A DNA stretch of 47,765 bases from Chthoniobacterales bacterium (GCA_021463515.1 JAJTYZ010000008.1:1-47765), one strand, 5' to 3'; positions 25,765 to 34,255 are shown, counted from the stretch's first letter. Notes: a model not told the origin generated them from the sequence alone. Translations and numbers: made by a program.

Positions 25765-27135
25765 ATGTCAGAAAAACCACCGCTGCTTGATCTCAGCACC
25801 TTAGACTTCCGCCCGAAATGGGCGAAAGAATCTGTGGGCCATACGTCGCAGGAACGCGCACCCTTACCTCGCGAGTTTCGCGAAGACGTACCGCGTCCGC
25901 ACGAACGTCACGGAAAGAAAAAGTTCCAACGCGGTGGTTTTGGTGGTCGGAAGGGGCCGCGTGAAGACCGACGGGAGCCGCCGAGAGAAAAACGCCCCCT
26001 ACCGCCTGCCAACCCGCTCCCATGGCTGCGCTTCGCGTTCACAGCGACGCCCCCTGCTGTCGAAACGGTCGTGCAACAAATTCGTCATACGGGTAAAACC
26101 TTTAGTCTTTTCGATATTGCCAGAATCCTTTTAAGGAATCCGGCGTCATACATCATCGAATTGTCCGCGCGGCCACCTGCGGCAGAGAGTCCGTTTTACA
26201 AGGCACGAGTGGATGGAAGTGTTTGGCTGTCGCGTACCGCCGCTGTGCAGCATTTGCTGCGCACAAAACTTGATCAATTTTACAGCGCAACAACTGTAGA
26301 TATTGAGCCGCCCAAAGGAAACTTTACCGTCGTGGCAGTTTGTGGGATGTCGGGCACTTTGCTCGGTCCGCCGAATTTGCATGATTACGAGCGACGCCTG
26401 CGTGAATTACATCGTCAGAAATTTGCCCACATGGATTTCGAAAAATTTCGTGCGCGTTTAACGATGGATCGCTCGCCGGAGACAATTGAAAAATGGCGAC
26501 TCAGTGCGTCAAAGGTCGTGGAGTTTTATCCCAAAGAATGTGAGTCACCCGAAAAGCTGCAGGGACTGGAGGCCGTGGAAAAGCATTTCTTGGCGCATTA
26601 TGCCGAGGCGGGAATTGAGGCACTGACGACCTGCGACATTCCGGGTGATGTAACCGCCACCGCCGTGGACTCGGTTTTGGTTCCGCTTTTAGCGCGAGCT
26701 CGTGAGGAAGAGGAGCGATTTCCTTTGCGCCTCGCTCAAAGCCTCAGCCGGGCGCTGACGCAAGCCGGTCTTCGCTTTCGTAAAAGTCCCAACCGTACCA
26801 CCTGGGTTTCCGCCGCACGCCCACGACATCTTGATGCCACACAGGTTGCCGTGCGGGATTCCATTCGTAGAATTCTTGAGGTCATTGGTGAGAATAAAGG
26901 AATACGCCGAGGCGAACTTCTCGATCTTCTCGCTCCGCCACCAACATCTGCACCGGAAGCCGTGACTGCTGCCGGCTCCATGGTTGCTTTACCTGCGGAC
27001 CCTGCACGTCAGGCTGTGATGGAAGAGCTTCTCTGGCTCACGCACGAAGGTTATGTGATTGAGTTTTCCGATGGACGTTTGGAAGTTGTTCCGCCCCCTC
27101 AACAACACCCGCACTCGGCAAAGTCTGCGGAGTAA
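25765..27135 (+). CDS. Uncharacterised 456-residue protein with a basic disordered head
   Basis: I do not recognise a family. The first 85 residues are very rich in Arg, Lys, Pro and Gly (KKKFQRGGFGG, then RREPPREKRPLPP), a pattern seen in RNA-binding or ribosome-associated tails. The remaining 370 residues look folded, with alternating helices (VETVVQQIRHTGKTFSLFDIA, YERRLRELHRQKFAHMDFEKF) and winged-helix-like ends (RRILEVIGENKGIRRGELLDL, EELLWLTHEGYVIEF). That last part could be a DNA- or RNA-binding wing. It follows ilvB by 26 bases and precedes the zinc-ribbon gene. No signal peptide or membrane helix. Coding is well supported by length and codon use. Confidence 0.78.
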   Translation: MSEKPPLLDLSTLDFRPKWAKESVGHTSQERAPLPREFREDVPRPHERHGKKKFQRGGFGGRKGPREDRREPPREKRPLPPANPLPWLRFAFTATPPAVETVVQQIRHTGKTFSLFDIARILLRNPASYIIELSARPPAAESPFYKARVDGSVWLSRTAAVQHLLRTKLDQFYSATTVDIEPPKGNFTVVAVCGMSGTLLGPPNLHDYERRLRELHRQKFAHMDFEKFRARLTMDRSPETIEKWRLSASKVVEFYPKECESPEKLQGLEAVEKHFLAHYAEAGIEALTTCDIPGDVTATAVDSVLVPLLARAREEEERFPLRLAQSLSRALTQAGLRFRKSPNRTTWVSAARPRHLDATQVAVRDSIRRILEVIGENKGIRRGELLDLLAPPPTSAPEAVTAAGSMVALPADPARQAVMEELLWLTHEGYVIEFSDGRLEVVPPPQQHPHSAKSAE

Positions 27136-27197
27136 ATAATAACGAGGGGTAATTCTTTCTCGCTCACTTCCGTAGGGATGCCTACAAAGGCAGGGAC

Positions 27198-27914
27198 ATG
27201 ATAGAAACTTTGGAGAAACTTCTCCTTTTGCAGGAGCGCGATCAACGGCTTCAGACTTTCCTCCGAGAGATTGAGGGGGTGCCAGCGGAAAAGGCGGCTT
27301 TTGAGCGCGAGTTGCAAGCAGCGCAGCAAACACTCGCCACCGCGAAGGAACGGGCCTCGCAAATTGAGATCGAACGTAAACGCCTTGAGGTGGAGGCGGA
27401 GGGCAAACGTTCGCAAATCGCCAAATACCGTACGCAGCAATTTGAAACGCGTAAAAATGAGGAATATGCGGCACTTAAAAATGAGATTGAGCGTGCCGAA
27501 AAGGACATCATTGGCATTGAAGACCGCGTGTTGGAACTGATGGAAGAAGCGGAAAATCTGAAACCTGCTATTGCGGATGCAGAGCAAAAATTTTCTGCGG
27601 AAAAAACACGTGTGACTGCCTTGTTGAAGTCGACGGATGATAAAGTTGGGATTCTCCAAGGCCGTTCCGAAGCACTCAACGTCGAACGTACAGCTTTGGC
27701 AAGTGAAGTGCAGACACTGGATGAAAATCTCTTTGAGCTTTACGAAAATCTTTTTCGAACGAAGGACGGTCGCGCGGTTGTGGCATTAGAAGGCGAGCAT
27801 TGTTCAGGATGTCACACCACCGTCACCCGCTCGACGGTTCTGGAGGTGGAGGCGAGAAAATCCATCGTTTCTTGCGAGCAGTGTGGGCGCATTCTTTACG
27901 CGCTTGAGGAATAG
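27198..27914 (+). CDS. Coiled-coil protein with C4-type zinc ribbon (CdsZ-like)
   Basis: The 238-residue protein is a long antiparallel coiled coil (about residues 1-180) followed by a zinc ribbon with CSGCH and CEQCGR cysteine pairs at about residues 202-228. This is the zf-RING_7/C4-type zinc ribbon family, with chlamydial CdsZ as the best known member and many uncharacterised bacterial relatives; proposed roles include nucleic acid or chaperone-like binding. The start at 27198 follows a GGGA sequence closely. It lies 62 bases after the unknown 456-residue protein and may share its transcript. Confidence 0.87.
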   Translation: MIETLEKLLLLQERDQRLQTFLREIEGVPAEKAAFERELQAAQQTLATAKERASQIEIERKRLEVEAEGKRSQIAKYRTQQFETRKNEEYAALKNEIERAEKDIIGIEDRVLELMEEAENLKPAIADAEQKFSAEKTRVTALLKSTDDKVGILQGRSEALNVERTALASEVQTLDENLFELYENLFRTKDGRAVVALEGEHCSGCHTTVTRSTVLEVEARKSIVSCEQCGRILYALEE

Positions 27915-28086
27915 TTGGAGTTGTCCCAAGCATTTACTTTGGCCGAGCCTCTACGCAAGTGTTTGGCCAAGGGGGAGTGAGGTCTTCTAATTTTCAGCGG
28001 GTATAAAATCGGACACGGAGGTGTGATTTTGCAAAAACGCGGTGCGGGTGTATGCTGAAGTAGAGCTTTGTAGAGAGGAGCATTGT

Positions 28087-28443
28087 ATGACACATGTGCA
28101 AATTAAGAGGGCTTACGAGCCGGCATCTTCAAAAGACGGAACGCGATTGCTGGTGGATAGACTATGGCCGCGCGGGGTGAAAAAGGAGGCTCTCGCCATC
28201 GCCGGATGGTTTAAGGATGTTGCGCCAAGCAAGGAATTGCGAAAGTGGTTTGGTCATGATCCCGAACGCTGGATGGAGTTTCGCCGGCGTTATCGTGCGG
28301 AGTTGAAGGCAAACGCAGCGGCTCTCAAACCGCTGCATGAAGCGATGAAAAAGGACGGTCTTATCACCCTCGTGTATTCCGCGCATGACGAAGAACACAA
28401 TCAGGCCGTGGTGTTGCGTGAGTGGCTCTTGGAGGGACGATGA
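28087..28443 (+). CDS. DUF488 family protein
   Basis: The 118-residue protein matches the YeaO/DUF488 family: VQIKRAYEPASSKDGTRLLVDRLWPRGV at the start (cut here into overlapping motifs KRAYEP, DGTRLLVDRLWPRG), AGWFKDVAPSKELRKWFGHD in the middle and LITLVYSAHDEEHNQAVVL at the end. The function of the family is not known. The ATG at 28087 has GAGAGGAG 6 bases upstream, so it is preferred over a longer frame starting at 28042. Its stop overlaps the start of the DUF3088 gene (ATGA). Confidence 0.9.
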   Translation: MTHVQIKRAYEPASSKDGTRLLVDRLWPRGVKKEALAIAGWFKDVAPSKELRKWFGHDPERWMEFRRRYRAELKANAAALKPLHEAMKKDGLITLVYSAHDEEHNQAVVLREWLLEGR

Positions 28444-28784
28444 AACAAGATCAGCTTTTTCTTCTCAAGCCGGGATTCGTGGATGACGGTAAAGTTTATT
28501 ACTGCCCTTACTGCGCCGAAGTGGCCGGTGTGTTGTCGTTTTATCCCGAGTTAAAAAAGCATATCGTGATTCATTGGGTAGATTTTCAGCGCCCGCGTCA
28601 TGAATTGATGGATTTACTGGATGAGAAAAATCAGGGCTGCCCCGTGTTGGTGTTACATTCGGTTCTCGACGATTTACCCAAGTCCATAACGGTACAACAA
28701 GCCAATGGCCATGCGTTCATCACCGACACGCGAGATATGGGTGCTTATTTTGCGGCTAGGTATGGCACCGGTCAGCCTCATTGA
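28440..28784 (+). CDS. DUF3088 family protein
   Basis: The 114-residue protein matches DUF3088, small thioredoxin-fold-like proteins of unknown function: DQLFLLKPGFVDDG, then YYCPYCAEVAGVLSFYPEL with a CPYC pair in the position of a thioredoxin active site, then CPVLVLH. It starts within the DUF488 stop codon (ATGA), so the two are coupled. It ends in a 7-base overlap with the convergent DUF971 gene. A redox role is possible from the CPYC motif but unproven. Confidence 0.82.
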   Translation: MKQDQLFLLKPGFVDDGKVYYCPYCAEVAGVLSFYPELKKHIVIHWVDFQRPRHELMDLLDEKNQGCPVLVLHSVLDDLPKSITVQQANGHAFITDTRDMGAYFAARYGTGQPH

Positions 28785-29086
28785 AGCGCCGGGTCTAAGC
28801 GTCGTAGATAATTGACCGAATATATTCCCGTGCTATGACCATCAGCCCAATGCGGCTGCCACCCGTATCCGCCAACCATTTCATAGGAGGTTAGCTGGAA
28901 GCTCACCGGTGTGTGATGAACGCCGGGCTTTTCACCGCGCCCCATCACATCGGGCTCGCCATTGCAAACAGCACACGGACACGCTTTGCGTAATTCTTCG
29001 AGAGGGAAGAAAGTTTCTTTTCCATCGCTCCATGCAATAGCGAGTTCATGACCGATGATTTGCAACTGGCGAATTTGTGGTCTCAT
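28778..29086 (-). CDS. DUF971 family protein
   Basis: The 102-residue protein matches DUF971: QLQIIGHELAIAWSDGKETFF, then LRKACPCAVCNGE with a CxCxxC cluster, and GYGWQPHWADGHSTGIYSVNYLR. The same domain forms the N-terminus of gamma-butyrobetaine hydroxylases and occurs in ApbC-linked proteins, where it may bind iron-sulfur clusters or zinc. Free-standing members have no firm function. It is convergent with the DUF3088 gene (7-base overlap). Confidence 0.9.
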   Translation of the reverse strand: MRPQIRQLQIIGHELAIAWSDGKETFFPLEELRKACPCAVCNGEPDVMGRGEKPGVHHTPVSFQLTSYEMVGGYGWQPHWADGHSTGIYSVNYLRRLDPALQ

Positions 29087-29414
29087 TCAAAAAGAATGCC
29101 GCGAAATCGCCGATTGATGAAGCTCTGATATTTTGTGAATTGAATCCGAGAAGGAATTGCGAACTCCGTTGAGAAATCCTCAAATCATATTGCGGATGTG
29201 ACGAAAAAATACGCTGCGTCAATTCAAGGTTTTGCCTCGGTTAGGCGCATTGGCTAGGCGTCCGTGTCAGATGGCTTGATCAGATGCCTTGGTCAGGGGG
29301 CACAGGCGTCTCGCCTGTGATTGTATTTTGGATCACGGACGAGGTGCCCATGCACCCTAGGTTTTTTCTACGACTTCCTACGGGAGATCTGGCATCTCTG
29401 CATAACATGCTGCG
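29087..29414. other. 328-base intergenic stretch
   Basis: No gene is seen. It contains a short imperfect tandem (TCAGATG...CTTG units at about 29267-29295) and one copy of a 53-base dispersed repeat described separately, preceded by a perfect 8-bp stem-loop (29301-29308 with 29312-29319). Confidence 0.7.
29313..29365 (+). repeat. Dispersed repeat family C, copy 1
   Basis: This 53-base segment matches 33923-33975 at 46 of 53 positions by eye, with no gaps. Its left end is the right arm of a perfect 8-bp stem-loop starting at 29301. Both copies lie in intergenic space. Confidence 0.8.
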
Positions 29415-30107
29415 TTAAATGATCGCCGGGCGTTCACCAAAGATAGCTGTGCCGACACGCACCAAGGTTGAGCCTTCTTCGATGGCTACCTCAAAGTCAC
29501 CGCTCATGCCCATGGATAGATCGGGGAGAGGATGGTCGTGGGCTTTTTGCATCTCCTCTCGCAGCTCGCGCAGTTGCCAAAATACCGGACGCGCCTCCTC
29601 GGGATTCTCGCTGTAAGGAGCCATTGTCATGAGCCCGATGATGTGGAGAGCAGGCAACGCTATGAGAGATGGAAACTCTGCCCGTAGAGCCTCGGGAGTG
29701 AAGCCGTGCTTGGTCGCCTCACCGGAAATATTGACCTCAATTAAACCGCGAATCTGCTGTCCCGTCTCCTCCGCGACGCGGCTTAGATTACGAGCGAGGG
29801 TGACGCTATCAAGACTATGGAAAACATCAAAAAGGGGGAGTGCTTGCCGTACCTTGTTTTTTTGCAAATGACCAATGAAATGCCACTCCAATCCCTGCGG
29901 GCAGCATGGAATTTTTCCCCGTGCTTCCTGAACACGGCTTTCACCAAAAAGTTGCTGACCTGTCGCCGTCGCCATGGCGACGGCGTCTGCGGGATGTGTC
30001 TTGGAAACCGCCACCAATTTTACCGACGCAGTGTTACGCCCGGCACGTTCAGCAGCAGCGTGGATGCGTTCTAAAATGCCGGATATGCGCGTGGCAATGT
30101 TGCTCAT
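29415..30107 (-). CDS. yggS: YggS family pyridoxal phosphate-binding homeostasis protein
   Basis: The 230-residue protein is a single-domain TIM barrel of the YggS/PLPBP family that binds pyridoxal phosphate without known enzymatic activity and keeps PLP and amino acid pools balanced. The PLP-linked Lys36 lies in VKLVAVSKTHPADAV. Other marks are FGESRVQEARGK, WHFIGHLQKNK and MGMSGDFEVAIEEGSTLVRVGTAIFG with the phosphate-binding residues. It is divergent from the LysR gene with only 45 AT-rich bases between them. The family is secure. Confidence 0.94.
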   Translation of the reverse strand: MSNIATRISGILERIHAAAERAGRNTASVKLVAVSKTHPADAVAMATATGQQLFGESRVQEARGKIPCCPQGLEWHFIGHLQKNKVRQALPLFDVFHSLDSVTLARNLSRVAEETGQQIRGLIEVNISGEATKHGFTPEALRAEFPSLIALPALHIIGLMTMAPYSENPEEARPVFWQLRELREEMQKAHDHPLPDLSMGMSGDFEVAIEEGSTLVRVGTAIFGERPAII

Positions 30108-30152
30108 TAGTGTTGCTTATATTATGACTTTAGACTATTAGGGGGGCGTATC

Positions 30153-31076
30153 ATGCTTGGTGCGCCCTCTATGCAGATTTCGCTTTTCAAAGTATTTAGC
30201 GATTTGGCGGAAACTGCGAGTTTTTCGCAAGCGGCCCGACGCAATGACATCACGCAAAGTGCGGTAAGTCAGCAAATCAAATCGTTGGAATCGCGCTTTA
30301 ATATCCGCCTTATTGAACGTGGGAAAAAAAACTTTGCACTGACACCTGCGGGGCAGGTTTTTCTTGGGGCTGCGCGTGAAATTCTGGCTGTTGCGGAAAG
30401 TATTGACGTGCGTTTGCGCGAGCTGCGCGAGGTGGTAAGTGGGAATTTGCATCTGGCGGCGATTTTGAGTGTTGGCCTTCACGATTTACCGCCTTACATG
30501 CGGCAGTTTTTGCGTTTGCATCCGCAGGTAAAAATTCACACGGATTATCTCCGATCGTCCGAAGTTTACTCCTCTGTTCTCGAAGGGCGTGCCGATGCGG
30601 GCTTTGTGGCTTATCCGGTGGTGCGGCGCGGGCTCAAGGCGGAAGTTCTTTGGCGTGATCGTCTCGTTTTAATTTGCAGTCCTTCGCATCATTTAGCGCG
30701 TCGCGTTCGTGTTCCCCTTTCGGAGTTAAACGGAGAAAAGTTTATTGCCTTTGCAGCCGACTTGCCTACACGTCGGGCCTTGGATCGCGCTTTACGTGCG
30801 GCGAAAATTCGCCTGTGGCCGGAGCAGGAATTTGACAATATTGAAACGGTAAAGCGAACGGTTGAAATTGGTGAGGCGATTTCCATTTTGCCGGAAACGA
30901 CTTTGGTGAATGAACAACGCGCCGGATCGTTGATTACCATTGAAATTGATTCGGAAGATATGTGGCGACCTGTGGGTGTGATCACCCGCCGAAATCGTGC
31001 GGGAACGCCGGCTCTCCATCGGTTTTTAGACGGTTTACGCAAGCCAAGTTTCAACGCCAAACTTGCCAAGTCGTGA
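30153..31076 (+). CDS. LysR family transcriptional regulator
   Basis: The 307-residue protein has an N-terminal winged helix-turn-helix (about residues 7-66: FSQAARRNDITQSAVSQQIKSL) and a C-terminal effector-binding fold of the LysR type (NLHLAAILSVGLHDLPPYMRQFL, then DAGFVAYPVV). CysB- or CbbR-like regulation is typical but the inducer is unknown. The start at 30153 has GGGGGG 6 bases upstream. It is divergent from yggS; LysR regulators often control the divergent neighbour, so yggS is a candidate target by position only. The deacetylase gene follows 44 bases after its stop. Confidence 0.93.
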   Translation: MLGAPSMQISLFKVFSDLAETASFSQAARRNDITQSAVSQQIKSLESRFNIRLIERGKKNFALTPAGQVFLGAAREILAVAESIDVRLRELREVVSGNLHLAAILSVGLHDLPPYMRQFLRLHPQVKIHTDYLRSSEVYSSVLEGRADAGFVAYPVVRRGLKAEVLWRDRLVLICSPSHHLARRVRVPLSELNGEKFIAFAADLPTRRALDRALRAAKIRLWPEQEFDNIETVKRTVEIGEAISILPETTLVNEQRAGSLITIEIDSEDMWRPVGVITRRNRAGTPALHRFLDGLRKPSFNAKLAKS

Positions 31077-31120
31077 CACATGGCGGATTAGTAAAGTTCG
31101 CCGTGCCCACATCGCTTTTC

Positions 31121-31948
31121 ATGAAACTGTTTTATCCCGTGCTTGGTGCCGCTGCATTGATGGTTGCGGCGTGCGCTCAAGATGGAACATCATCTGCTCG
31201 TCCGTCCATTAGCGTTACGCCTCCGACGGAAGAAATTCTCCCTGCTCCAGTTCCTACAAAGTTTAATTCTATCAAAACTTCCCGTCCCGTTCTCGCTCTC
31301 ACTTTTGATGATGGCCCGCATCCGGAGCTGACGCCCAAACTCCTTGATATTCTGCGGCAACAAGGCGTGCGGGCGACCTTTTTTGTCCTTGGCAGCAATG
31401 TTGCAAAATACCCCGAGATTGCACGTCGCATCGTTGCGGAGGGGCATGAAATTGCGAACCATTCTTACAGTCATCCGGCACTCACCAAACTCGGCGCGGC
31501 TCGGATGAATGATGAAGTTGGCAAAACATGCGATATTATTGAGCAAGCGACAGGGCGGCGCCCGCTGAGTATTCGTCCGCCCTATGGTGCCTTAAATGCT
31601 TCGGTGGAACATGCATTGTTGCAAAATTATGGACTTAATGTGGTCTTATGGTCGGTAGACCCGCTCGATTGGAAACGTCCGGGCTCTGCGGAAGTCGCAC
31701 GACGTCTTGTGGCTGGGGCGCAACCGGGTGCAATTTTGCTGGCGCATGATATTCATCCGGGAACGGTTGAGGCGATTCCGGAAGTCATCGCCCAATTAAA
31801 GTCCCAAGGTTACACATTTGCCACCGTAGGGCAGCTGCGAGCGTTGCAAGATGTCGTCGTGCCAAGCACCAGCATCGCTAAGGCACGGGCAAGCGTCTCC
31901 CGGGCGACTTATCTCTCACCAAGCCACGGAGGCACGGCGAGGAAATAA
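31121..31948 (+). CDS. Polysaccharide deacetylase lipoprotein (NodB fold)
   Basis: The 275-residue protein begins with a lipoprotein signal (ALMVAAC, lipidated Cys18) and a disordered Pro-rich linker. From about residue 55 it has the NodB homology domain of carbohydrate esterase family 4: TFDDGPH (Asp63, Asp64), HSYSHP (metal ligands His114 and His118), RPPYG (from Arg152) and LLAHDIHPGT with the catalytic His. Such enzymes remove acetyl groups from peptidoglycan or chitin-like sugars. All catalytic motifs are intact, and the lipid anchor puts it on the periplasmic side of a membrane. It follows the LysR gene in the same direction. Confidence 0.93.
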   Translation: MKLFYPVLGAAALMVAACAQDGTSSARPSISVTPPTEEILPAPVPTKFNSIKTSRPVLALTFDDGPHPELTPKLLDILRQQGVRATFFVLGSNVAKYPEIARRIVAEGHEIANHSYSHPALTKLGAARMNDEVGKTCDIIEQATGRRPLSIRPPYGALNASVEHALLQNYGLNVVLWSVDPLDWKRPGSAEVARRLVAGAQPGAILLAHDIHPGTVEAIPEVIAQLKSQGYTFATVGQLRALQDVVVPSTSIAKARASVSRATYLSPSHGGTARK

Positions 31949-31984
31949 GAAAAGAGAGAGAGAAGTCGTTAGAGAACAGTTGCC

Positions 31985-32014
31985 AGTTGTAGCAGCGTCA
32001 GTCCCCTGACGCTT
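31985..32014 (+). repeat. Palindromic repeat family A, copy 1
   Basis: A 30-base unit containing a perfect 8-bp stem (31994-32001 with 32006-32013) and a TCCC loop. Three other copies lie at 44422, 47031 and 47126. Confidence 0.85.
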
Positions 32015-32143
32015 TCTTTATCGGAGAAAGAACCCAGGGGGAACAGGCGTTTGCCTAGAGGCCATCTCCGCCTTCGGCTACGGTTCGCCCGTTTTCGGTG
32101 AAAAAAACTCACGCCAAGGCGCAAAGGGCGCAAAAGAGGGAGG

Positions 32144-32169
32144 CGTAGAATGAGTTTTCTACCTCATTT
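32144..32169 (+). repeat. Palindromic repeat family B, copy 1, overlapping a gene end
   Basis: A 26-base unit with a 6-bp stem (32149-32154 with 32163-32168). It overlaps the last 11 bases of the aminotransferase gene, including its stop codon. It is preceded by a CGCAAAGG-type sequence (32106-32136) seen also near 46222 and, inverted, in the 47379 tandem. Confidence 0.75.
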
Positions 32170-33322
32170 CTTCCACAAACTCCTTCATACGTTGCATCGC
32201 GATCTTAATTTGATCCAGTCCCGTCGCATAGCTGCAGCGCACAAAGCCTTCCCCACACGCGCCGAAAGCGGGTCCGGGAACAACGGCGACTTTTTTCTCT
32301 TGCAACAAACGCAGCGAAAATTCCCGACTGCTTAGTCCCGTAGATCGAATATCGGGAAAAACGTAAAATGCGCCTCGTGGCAACGGGCAAGGCAGGCCCA
32401 TTGCATTCAACGCCGCCGTAATGTAATTACGACGTAATCCATATTCATCCCGCATGTGCCGCATGGCTGCCTCTCCATGGTCCAGTGCCTCAATAGCGGC
32501 ATCTTGCGATGTCGTCGGCGCACACAGAATAGCATATTGATGAATTTTCATCATGGCCTCAATAAGCACACGCGGCGCACACGCATAGCCAATGCGAAAT
32601 CCCGTCATCGCCCAAGCTTTCGAGACGCCATGAAAAAACACCGTGCGCTCCCGCATCCCGGGTAACGTGGCGATGGAAACATGGTCTGCACCATCGTACG
32701 TCAGCTCGGCATAAATTTCGTCGGAGAGGACAATGAGATCATGCCTTCGGCACACATCGGCGATTTGCTCCAACGCCTCTCGCGGCATCGTTGCGCCCGT
32801 GGGATTGGTGGGAAAATTCAAGAGCAGCACCTTCGAGCGCGGCGTGATGCGTTTTTCTAAATCCTCCGCACGAAGTTGAAAGTGATCTTTTTCATGCACG
32901 GGAACTGCCACGGGAACGCCATGGGCGAGGATAGCACTGGGACTGTAACTCACATAGCAAGGCTCGTGATAAAGGACTTCGTCTCCCGGATTAAGCAAGG
33001 CTCGCAATGCCACATCCAAAGCCTCCGAAACGCCGACCGAAACAAGCACCTCCGTAGGCGCATCGTAGGTGATGTGAAAATTCCTTGCGACATAAGCGGC
33101 GATGGATTCACGCAGACGTGGCAGCCCGAGATTGGATGTGTAGCCGGTGCGTCCTTTTTCCAACGAAAACAAAGCCGCCTCACGAATGTGCCAAGGCGTT
33201 GTAAAATCGGGTTCGCCAATACCCAGCGAAATCACGTCGCGCATGGTTTGCACGACTTCAAAAAAATCACGAATACCCGAGCGGGGTATATCGCGAACAT
33301 GGGTCGCAATTTTATCCTCCAT
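32159..33322 (-). CDS. Pyridoxal phosphate-dependent class I/II aminotransferase
   Basis: The 387-residue protein is a fold-type I aminotransferase, probably with aromatic or aspartate-like substrates. Cofactor residues are in place: Asn173 in NFPTNPTGA, Asp201 and Tyr204 in LSDEIYAEL, Lys235 in HGVSKAWAMTGFRIGY, and the substrate Arg in GEGFVRCSYA. It lies 8 bases downstream of an Lrp/AsnC-type gene, so both are in one operon and the regulator probably senses amino acids. The C-terminus (EFVEEMR) and stop are formed by a family B palindromic repeat. Confidence 0.92.
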   Translation of the reverse strand: MEDKIATHVRDIPRSGIRDFFEVVQTMRDVISLGIGEPDFTTPWHIREAALFSLEKGRTGYTSNLGLPRLRESIAAYVARNFHITYDAPTEVLVSVGVSEALDVALRALLNPGDEVLYHEPCYVSYSPSAILAHGVPVAVPVHEKDHFQLRAEDLEKRITPRSKVLLLNFPTNPTGATMPREALEQIADVCRRHDLIVLSDEIYAELTYDGADHVSIATLPGMRERTVFFHGVSKAWAMTGFRIGYACAPRVLIEAMMKIHQYAILCAPTTSQDAAIEALDHGEAAMRHMRDEYGLRRNYITAALNAMGLPCPLPRGAFYVFPDIRSTGLSSREFSLRLLQEKKVAVVPGPAFGACGEGFVRCSYATGLDQIKIAMQRMKEFVEEMR

Positions 33323-33330
33323 AATGTGAA

Positions 33331-33810
33331 TTAGGGGCTAACAGGCAGACGTTCATCCGGCGTGTCGCTCACAAGGAGGGCACCGTTTACTTTATAAGCT
33401 TTGAGGCGAAAATGTGTGGCGGTGGAAATTACCGATTCTAAAGTGCTAAGTTTTTCCGTCACAAAACTGGCCACCTCACGCAAGCTTCCGCCCTCCACCA
33501 CAACCATCAAATCGTAGCCGCCGCTCATTAAATAGCAGCTTGCCACCTGATCAAATTTTGCAATCCGCTCGGCAATGCGGTCAAATCCACCTCCACGTTC
33601 CGGAGTAATACGCACTTCGATAAGGGCGGTGACGGTGTTACGATCCAAGCGTTCTTTATCCACGATAGCTTGATACCCGCGAATGACCCCCTCCTTCTCC
33701 AACGTGGCAATCTGCGTGTGTAGCTCATCAGGAGAGAGGTTCAACAACTGCGCCAATTCCTCACGAGGTGTGGTACAGTCCTGTTGCAAAAGTCGGAGCA
33801 ATGTTTCCAT
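33331..33810 (-). CDS. Lrp/AsnC family transcriptional regulator
   Basis: The 159-residue protein has an N-terminal winged helix (METLLRLLQQDCTTPREELAQLL, used here as LLRLLQQD and TPREELAQLLNLSPDEL) and a C-terminal RAM domain (TALIEVRITPERGGGFDRIAE, VASCYLMSGGYDLMVVVEG) that binds amino acids and drives oligomer formation. It is the first gene of the operon with the aminotransferase. Feedback on its own operon is likely from family habit. The helix-turn-helix head is slightly short for Lrp. Confidence 0.88.
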   Translation of the reverse strand: METLLRLLQQDCTTPREELAQLLNLSPDELHTQIATLEKEGVIRGYQAIVDKERLDRNTVTALIEVRITPERGGGFDRIAERIAKFDQVASCYLMSGGYDLMVVVEGGSLREVASFVTEKLSTLESVISTATHFRLKAYKVNGALLVSDTPDERLPVSP

Positions 33811-33851
33811 AAAAAATCGAATCGAAAGCGCAGTATGCGTGGGGACCCGCT

Positions 33852-33871
33852 CGCAAGCAAGGCAGCTTGCG
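33852..33871. repeat. Inverted repeat in the 274-base gap before tRNA-Thr
   Basis: A perfect 7-bp stem (33852-33858 with 33865-33871) and 6-base loop. A similar GCAAGC...GCTTGCGG hairpin occurs at 47297-47320. No gene is seen in 33811-34084. Confidence 0.55.
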
Positions 33872-33922
33872 GTTGGAAGTCGGTTTTAGAAGCGGGGTTT
33901 CCCGCGAGGCGCGGCACCCAAA

Positions 33923-33975
33923 GCCTGTGATTGTATTATGGATCACGGTCGAGACGACCATGCCCCCTGGGTTTT
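33923..33975 (+). repeat. Dispersed repeat family C, copy 2
   Basis: Matches 29313-29365 at 46 of 53 positions without gaps. This copy lacks the perfect left stem arm seen in copy 1. Confidence 0.8.
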
Positions 33976-34084
33976 CCATGCGGGTGCGGTACCTCAAGGC
34001 AATTTTGTGAGAAGCTAAAGTTCTTCGCTTGCGCAATGGCTCGCGTTTCCATAATTTGTCCTCCTTACGCCACGCCGTTTTTTT

Positions 34085-34157
34085 GCCGACGTAGCTCAGT
34101 TGGTAGAGCAGCTGATTCGTAATCAGCAGGTCACGGGTTCGAGTCCCGTCGTCGGCT
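34085..34157 (+). tRNA. tRNA-Thr (anticodon CGT)
   Basis: A full cloverleaf is visible: a 7-bp acceptor stem (34085-34091 with 34150-34156), D arm with AGCTCAGTTGGTAGAGC, anticodon stem 34111-34115 with 34123-34127, loop 34116-34122 with anticodon CGT at 34118-34120 reading ACG, and a T arm with the GGTTCGAGTCCC consensus. The discriminator base is T and CCA is not encoded. Confidence 0.96.
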
Positions 34158-34255
34158 CCCTTGGTAATCAGGAGCTTACAATAAAGTGAGCGTAGCTTTA
34201 CAAATCTGGCGTGCTACTTTAGAGGCGCATTTTGCTTTTCTGAGCGATGGAACTT

